NCBI GenBank assembly: GCA_009746045.1
Contig: RPFO01000154.1
Coordinates: 1,126,167-1,190,166, forward strand
DNA: 64,000 nt
Direction of reading: 5' to 3'
From: Mesostigma viride
Lineage: Eukaryota; Streptophyta; Mesostigmatophyceae; Mesostigmatales; Mesostigmataceae
The position numbers and the translations under genes are program-made. Within the stretch, counting starts at the first letter, position 1; the number at the start of each line of letters is the position of its first letter. This document shows, in pieces, positions 59,221-64,000 of this stretch. The notes beneath the pieces are model-generated. The model was given only the letters and a program-made list of their open reading frames with translations. It was not told the DNA's origin and ran no database searches.

Positions 59221-62220
59221 CTCACTAGGGTGCTGGCCATGGGACATTCCCATGCGGTGGCGCTGGGGGAGGCCATCCATGAAATGGTGCTCTACATGAC
59301 CGGTGCCCTGGATCCGAGGCGCCAGGTCAACTACCTCTCAAACGCAGGTGAGCTCACCTTGGTGCGCGACGAGTGTGGCCAGCCACTGCGCTTGGCCATC
59401 GAGTACAAGGAGGAGCTTCAGATTGACCTGGAAAACCCCCCTGCCCCCATGCTGTCCATCACCATTGATGACTTGGTGGCCAGCAACGGGCGGACCTGCG
59501 AGGCGGTGAACCAGCTCATCACGTGCGCTAGTGAAGAAGGCTACCTCCCTAACAACCTTGTGCCGTCTAAGGAGAAGACTAAGATGGTGAGCCTGGAAGG
59601 GGACGAGCTAGAAGCCCTAGGGGTGGTGCACCGACGGAACGGCGTGCATGAGTGGAACCAGTTGACGGTCAAGCAGCTCAACCTTGTGATCGCCCACACG
59701 CAGGCTATACTCACTCGAGGCCGAGCTACGGCCGAGGGGCTGGCTGCCGCCTTGGGGCGGTGGTTGTGGCTGCAGATGTTAAGCCGCAGCTGCTTGTCCA
59801 TTTGGCAGGAATGTTTCAAATTCATCAGCCCATGCAAGGGTGGGGGCAGCGATCCTGGGTGCTGTGGGCCGGGGTGCGGGATCGAGGAGTTAGAGTGCGC
59901 CCTGGCCTTGCCTCCCATGCTAAGGGTTGACCGAAGCGCACCTTTGGCACGTGAGGTGGTTGCATCTGACGCGTCCACCTACGGGCAAGGTGTCGTGTAC
60001 GCAACCATGGAGCCGGGCTGCCTGCAGCTCGTAGGGCACCTAGCTCGCACCAACCAGGTAGACACCTCACGTGGCCCCCCCGCAGGACTGCGACCAGCTC
60101 AGCCTGGCCGGCACCTCCTGACGTGGGCCGGGCCCCCTGATCGGTTAGACGCCGCAAGGCCCGCACAGGTCTTCAAAGAACAGCTAGTAGAGGACATGGG
60201 GGGCCTAGGCCTCTCCGTGATTTGGAAGAAGATGATGGACAAGGCCAAGTGGGCCCAGGTCATAGAGGACAACGAGCCCGGCCCCCCCTGTGGGGAAGCG
60301 CCCGCGTGTGCAAACCCGTCGTGGGAGGCACGCCAGACAGCTCCCCTAGGGCATCGTTAGGCTGTCTAGATAGATGTTGTAGTTAGAATGCTGTTAGATA
60401 GATGTCCTAGGTAGATGATGTAGATAGATTAGACCGGTAGGACTGTTTGCACCCACCCATCCATCCATCGGGATTAATGCTCCGTGACTCCCCATGCAAC
60501 GGGAGCACGAGTCTAATTAATTAATTAATTGATGAAGCCGGGCGATGTGACGGAGCTGGCGAGGGCACGAGAGGTGCGGGGGTACCCGACTTTACTCATA
60601 CCAATTAAGCGAGGTGGCCTACGCTGGCCCTAGGCCACTGAGCGCGCGGGCGCAACAAGCAATCACTAGCCAGCAATGGCGGGTTGGGGTCCGGAGTCGT
60701 TGGCGGGATCCGGGGATGCACATCAACGAGGAGGTGCGGGCTGCAGTGAAGGGCGTGGAGAGGAGTGCGCGCAGCTTGGCAAACCGAGGCAAGCGGGTGG
60801 TGAGGTTGGTGGACTCCACCGCGGCGTTGGGCTGCTTGGCTAAGGGGCGGTCCTCATCCCACAAGCTCAACAAGCAGTGCCGCCGCTTGTGCGCGCTGAC
60901 CCTCGCCACTGAGAGTCGTTCCCAGTGGGTGTGGACGCCGAGTGCACTTCAACCAGCCGATGGCGTTTCTCGCGGCCAATCCATGGCGACTTTCTTGGAA
61001 GGCTGGGTGCGCGACCTGACCGCGGAAGGCATCCATCCTAACCCAGGGCCCCCTGCACCTGTTAGCTACCTTCCATTGCTAGAGGGGAAAGTAAAGCCGG
61101 CTACCTTGCTGGCCTACCGTCGTGGTCTTGATTCCCTCTTGACTTGGTGGGAGGCTGGTGGGTGGGCGGACAGGTCATCGTCACGAGCTGACACCCGGCC
61201 TTGAGGAGACATTTTGTGCGTATGTCGCCTGGGCTCATTTTCGGGGATACAGCCGCCAGACGTGTGTCAATGCCTTGATCATGGGGTTGCAACTTTATTA
61301 TCCCGGTATGGTGAAGCGGTGGGACTTGGCCCGTGGCGTCCTCGCTCGGGGTGGAGAACACTTGTGCCCCCCCGTGCCCCTCCTCCCATTCCATGGGAGG
61401 CGGCGTTTGCACTTGCCAGCACGATGGATGGACATGCAATTAAGGTCAGCGCCTTGCGGGCCTGCTGGTGGTCATCGTCTTCCGCCACTCAGTTACGTGC
61501 GAATCTCGGAGGCGCTGAACCTCCGTGTTGGCCATGTGCGCCTCCAGCCTGACGTTCGGCTTGGGCCGGCTCAACGGGGCGCCCTACTGCTGAGGTCTAC
61601 CAAGACCTCTAAGGGCAAGACTCAGTCAGTGGTGGTAGAAGATGTGATGTCTGAAACCATCCTCCGTCAAGTACGTGCTGCATCGCGGGTAAGCACGCTT
61701 GGGAGGCCGTGTTGAACTGTTGATCCCTTTCACCTACCCGCAATTCAGGCGCATTTGGCAGGATGCGACTCAGGCCTTGGGGGTCGCCCAGATTTTTACC
61801 TTTCACGGGCTGCGGCATGGGGGTGCCACTCATGATTTCCTCGAGGGTCGCAGCATGGGGGACATCCAGGGCCGGGGGCGCTGGCTTAGCAGCTCCACGG
61901 TTGCCCATTACGTGGGCTTGCACCGCAGTTTAGAGGTGGAGTTTCCTGAGGTTCTTCTTCGGGCCATGGCCGCCTGCCCCCCTCGGGCCTGGCGGGCTAT
62001 TTTGAAATTGCCCTCCTGCACCTAGTTTGGTTGTTCATTTCTATGTCATTATGCTAGGTGCTTTGCCCCTGGCATGGATCGCCAGGGAGGGATATAAGGG
62101 TAAGGCTAGCCTTTGCCAAGCAATAAGTGCTCCCATATGAGCATCGGGGGCCGGGATGTGGCCTGAATTTTGTATGTGCTCCACTCTTTGTTTTAATAAA
62201 AAGTCTGGTTACCCTGGAGT
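59221..62220 (+). mobile_element. Tyrosine-recombinase (DIRS-type) retrotransposon, decayed, with a nested LINE
   Basis: RT remnant 59221-60018 (MGHSHAVALGEAIHEMVL, then ITIDDLVA as a YxDD-like site). RNase H is split around the LINE: DASTYGQGVVYA, then after it LVDSTAALGCLAKGRSSSH and WVWTPSALQPADGVSR (60810-60970). Tyrosine recombinase 61080-62025 has RISEALNLRVGHV (first catalytic Arg), FHGLRHGGATH (His-x-x-Arg) and a terminal HYVGL tyrosine near 61908. At least three frameshifts (near 61190, 61390-61500 and 61690) break the recombinase. An AATAAA-like signal sits near 62194. The 5' terminal repeat was not found. Confidence 0.8.
60019..60535 (+). mobile_element. LINE family A copy 5 nested in the DIRS-type element
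   Basis: C-terminal coding ([34 protein letters not shown]) and complete 3' end with CCAT repeats, hairpin and (TTAA)n. It is flanked by AGCCGGGC (60011-60018, 60536-60543). Removing it continues the host frame from TMEPG into DVTELARAREVRGYP. Confidence 0.85.
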
Positions 62221-62337
62221 TCCACGGTTAATAGAATCGTGGTTCTCTGAACATAGTTTCTTTATAGTGAGATGGAAGGGTAGCCGCTATAGCTAGGTTA
62301 TTGGGTTCACGTGACATACCTTTTGAGGTCGGTGCTC

Positions 62338-63330
62338 GGGAGTGTCTAGTGGTGAGCACCCTCTTGCTGGACGGCAGCCCCGTTCCCCCGGCGACTCGCT
62401 TCAAGCTCCTTGGCAGCTGGCTTCCCTCCACGGCCGACGACATCAACACCCGCATTGGCCAGGCCTGGGCGGCCCTCCGCCGCCTCGACAGGTTCTGGAC
62501 CTGTCGCTACCTGAGTGAGCGACGCAAGCGCATTCTGTTCAAGGCCCTTGTCCTCAGCATCCTCCTTTATGGCTGCGAGGCGTGGACCCTGGACCAGGCG
62601 CTGAGCCAGCAGCTTGATGGCACCGTCACTAGCTCGAATGCTCCGTCATATCCTCGGCGTCCGCTACCAAGGACGCCGCACCCGGGCCGAGCTCTACTGC
62701 GAGCTCCCTCTTGTCACCCATACCATCTGACACCGCCGCCTCCTCTTTGCCGGCCATCTTGCCCGCACAGACCAGATGGATACCGATGTGGGCCCTGCCG
62801 GGGGGCTTAAGACGGGCCAACCAGGTAGACACCTCCTCCTATGGCACTGAGGGTCCCCTTGTCCCATCGCAACCCACTGGCAAACTTGCGCGCGCCGGGC
62901 ACCGACGCGGCGCGACCCGGACCTATGTGACACAACTGCTTGAAGATGCAGGGCTTCTGGGACTATCCGTACTCCGCGCCCGCATGATTGACAAGGAGAA
63001 ATGGGCTGCCATCTGCGATAAGCACCTTCCCGAGGGGTATGCTCCTGTTTTCTCCCCACGGGCCCCGCGGCCCGTTGCTAGCCAGGGTAGAAGTCCGCAG
63101 GTGGAGGTTATTGGTCCTGAGGATAGCCGCTACACTACCGCCTCGTCTGCCATTACAGTAGAGGACAGCTCGGATGAGGATTACATCCCCATCTAGTGCT
63201 TAACGGTTGGGGGATGATGCAGACGATATTTGTTTAAACTTTTGTGTAATTATTTTTCTAATGAGATTAGCATAGTACTCCGTGGCATGCCTTTGCGCAT
63301 GACACGCAAGTACTTACTTACTTACTCACT
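62338..63330 (+). mobile_element. LINE family D, 5'-truncated
   Basis: Starts with 21 bp identical to the D1 middle (GAGTGTCTAGTGGTGAGCAC at 62339-62358), then RT thumb LLGSWLPSTADDINTRIGQAW and LLYGCEAWTLDQALSQQLDG. A frameshift near 62630 precedes GHLAR-like sequence. A second open stretch (62711-63196) holds TQLLEDAGLLGLSVLRARM and DKEKWAAICDKH and ends with acidic SSDEDYIPI. The tail is (ACTT)n at 63309-63330, so this family also ends in a 4-bp repeat. Confidence 0.75.
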
Positions 63331-63840
63331 AGCATATATTAGTAAGCATTCGAGGATACACAAGGATCAATCACATACCCGAATTGTACATCTGTGCCTC
63401 AAATCCAGATTCACCTTGAAGAAAGGATCCGGGCTCTACTCCATACATTTCCTTTGCATGCAAGCACCAACTTCATAATGAAAGTTTCCAATTGCCATTT
63501 TAAAAGCCTGGCTCGATCGTGAGCCATCGGGATCAGCTTTCCCAGCTCTGGCAAAGCTGATCAAGATCCGACCCCGTCCCCACCTCTCACCACTTGCCTG
63601 CTGAGGTTCCTCGCTTGACATAATTCAATTCAATGACAGGCCCAAAAACTGACTTCAAAGAATCCTTGCTTTACACCCTCAAGGGCCCTCAAGCCCTCAA
63701 AGGCTCTAAAGTATTTGAGGATTAAAAAACCCCTCGAAGGCACTAAAGCCCTCAAAAGAACCAAATCCCTCAAAGGCCCTACACCCCTCGCACGCCCTAA
63801 AGCACTCAAGCGTTTCAAACCCTTGCAGGCCTGAAAGCAC
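63331..63840. repeat. Intergenic DNA with degenerate CCCTCAAAGGC minisatellite
   Basis: No gene in 63331-63650. From 63665 to 63840 irregular repeats of CCCTCAAAGGCCCTAAAG-type sequence, directly downstream (minus strand) of the gene ending at 63841. Confidence 0.7.
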
Positions 63841-64000
63841 TCAAAGGCCGGCCAACGAGTCGATGATCAGCTGGTAGCCGTCCTGGACCTTCTTGCGCGT
63901 CCGCACGGCGTCCACCAGCAGCGCCATATCTGTCGTGGGGTCGAGGTGGCTGGACAGGAAGAGTAGGAGGTGGAAGTCGGAGATGCGCTCGATGTAGGAG
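63841..64000 (-). CDS. C-terminal end of an unidentified host gene
   Basis: A GC-rich minus-strand frame open from the window edge to a TGA at 63841-63843, about 52 residues, with HLLLFLSSHLDPTTDMALLV and RTRKKVQDGYQLIIDSLAGL. Hydrophobic/charged periodicity suggests helices and its composition resembles the host genes. I do not recognise the family; upstream exons lie outside the window. Confidence 0.6.
   Translation of the reverse strand, partial: SYIERISDFHLLLFLSSHLDPTTDMALLVDAVRTRKKVQDGYQLIIDSLAGL

Overview
This is a eukaryotic nuclear window, most likely from a green alga. It contains four recognisable host genes: multi-exon GT-AG genes encoding a PIN-LIKES (PILS) type auxin-efflux carrier family protein, the glycosyltransferase subunit ALG13, an organelle-targeted ATP sulfurylase and the 26S proteasome subunit RPN9. 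A block of Arabidopsis-type TTTAGGG telomeric repeat also supports the green lineage. I do not assign a genus. Introns are long (up to 5.3 kb), acceptors are often preceded by very C-rich tracts, and at least half of the window is transposable elements, their relics and simple repeats.

Layout. 1-13826 (+): C-terminal nine exons of the PILS gene; its introns hold two pairs of tandem short/long repeat elements, the telomeric repeat and several minisatellites. 14143-14995 (-): ALG13, two exons, tail-to-tail with PILS. 16054-22148 (+): ATP sulfurylase, five exons, head-to-head with ALG13 across about 1 kb. 22600-39066: nested non-LTR retrotransposons (families A, C and E here), a non-coding retro-inserted repeat (D1) and a 6.8 kb TIR element resembling EnSpm/CACTA that splits a LINE reverse transcriptase. 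41144-47189: a PIF/Harbinger-like DNA transposon with a transposase relic and a 2.7 kb compound microsatellite. 47569-53083 (+): RPN9, six exons. 53750-59164: a LINE split by a piggyBac-like TTAA element, then a second TTAA element sitting in a LINE tail. 59221-62220: a decayed tyrosine-recombinase (DIRS-type) retrotransposon carrying a nested LINE. 62338-63330: another LINE fragment. 63841-64000 (-): the last codons of an unidentified gene.

The host genes are unrelated housekeeping or metabolic functions and do not form a pathway. The most interesting material is in the mobile DNA. (1) Two diverged element families each appear as a short copy holding a perfect G-quadruplex motif directly followed by a long copy with an internal cassette at the same place. 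(2) Retro-insertions of D1 are only 11-16 bp long yet flanked by clear target-site duplications. (3) Several LINE families share a small 3' hairpin followed by an A/T-rich 4-5 bp tandem tail. (4) Exon edges with their splice sites are repeated into the neighbouring introns in two different genes. (5) Several nested insertions have boundaries that can be read to the base because removing them restores the host element's reading frame or sequence.
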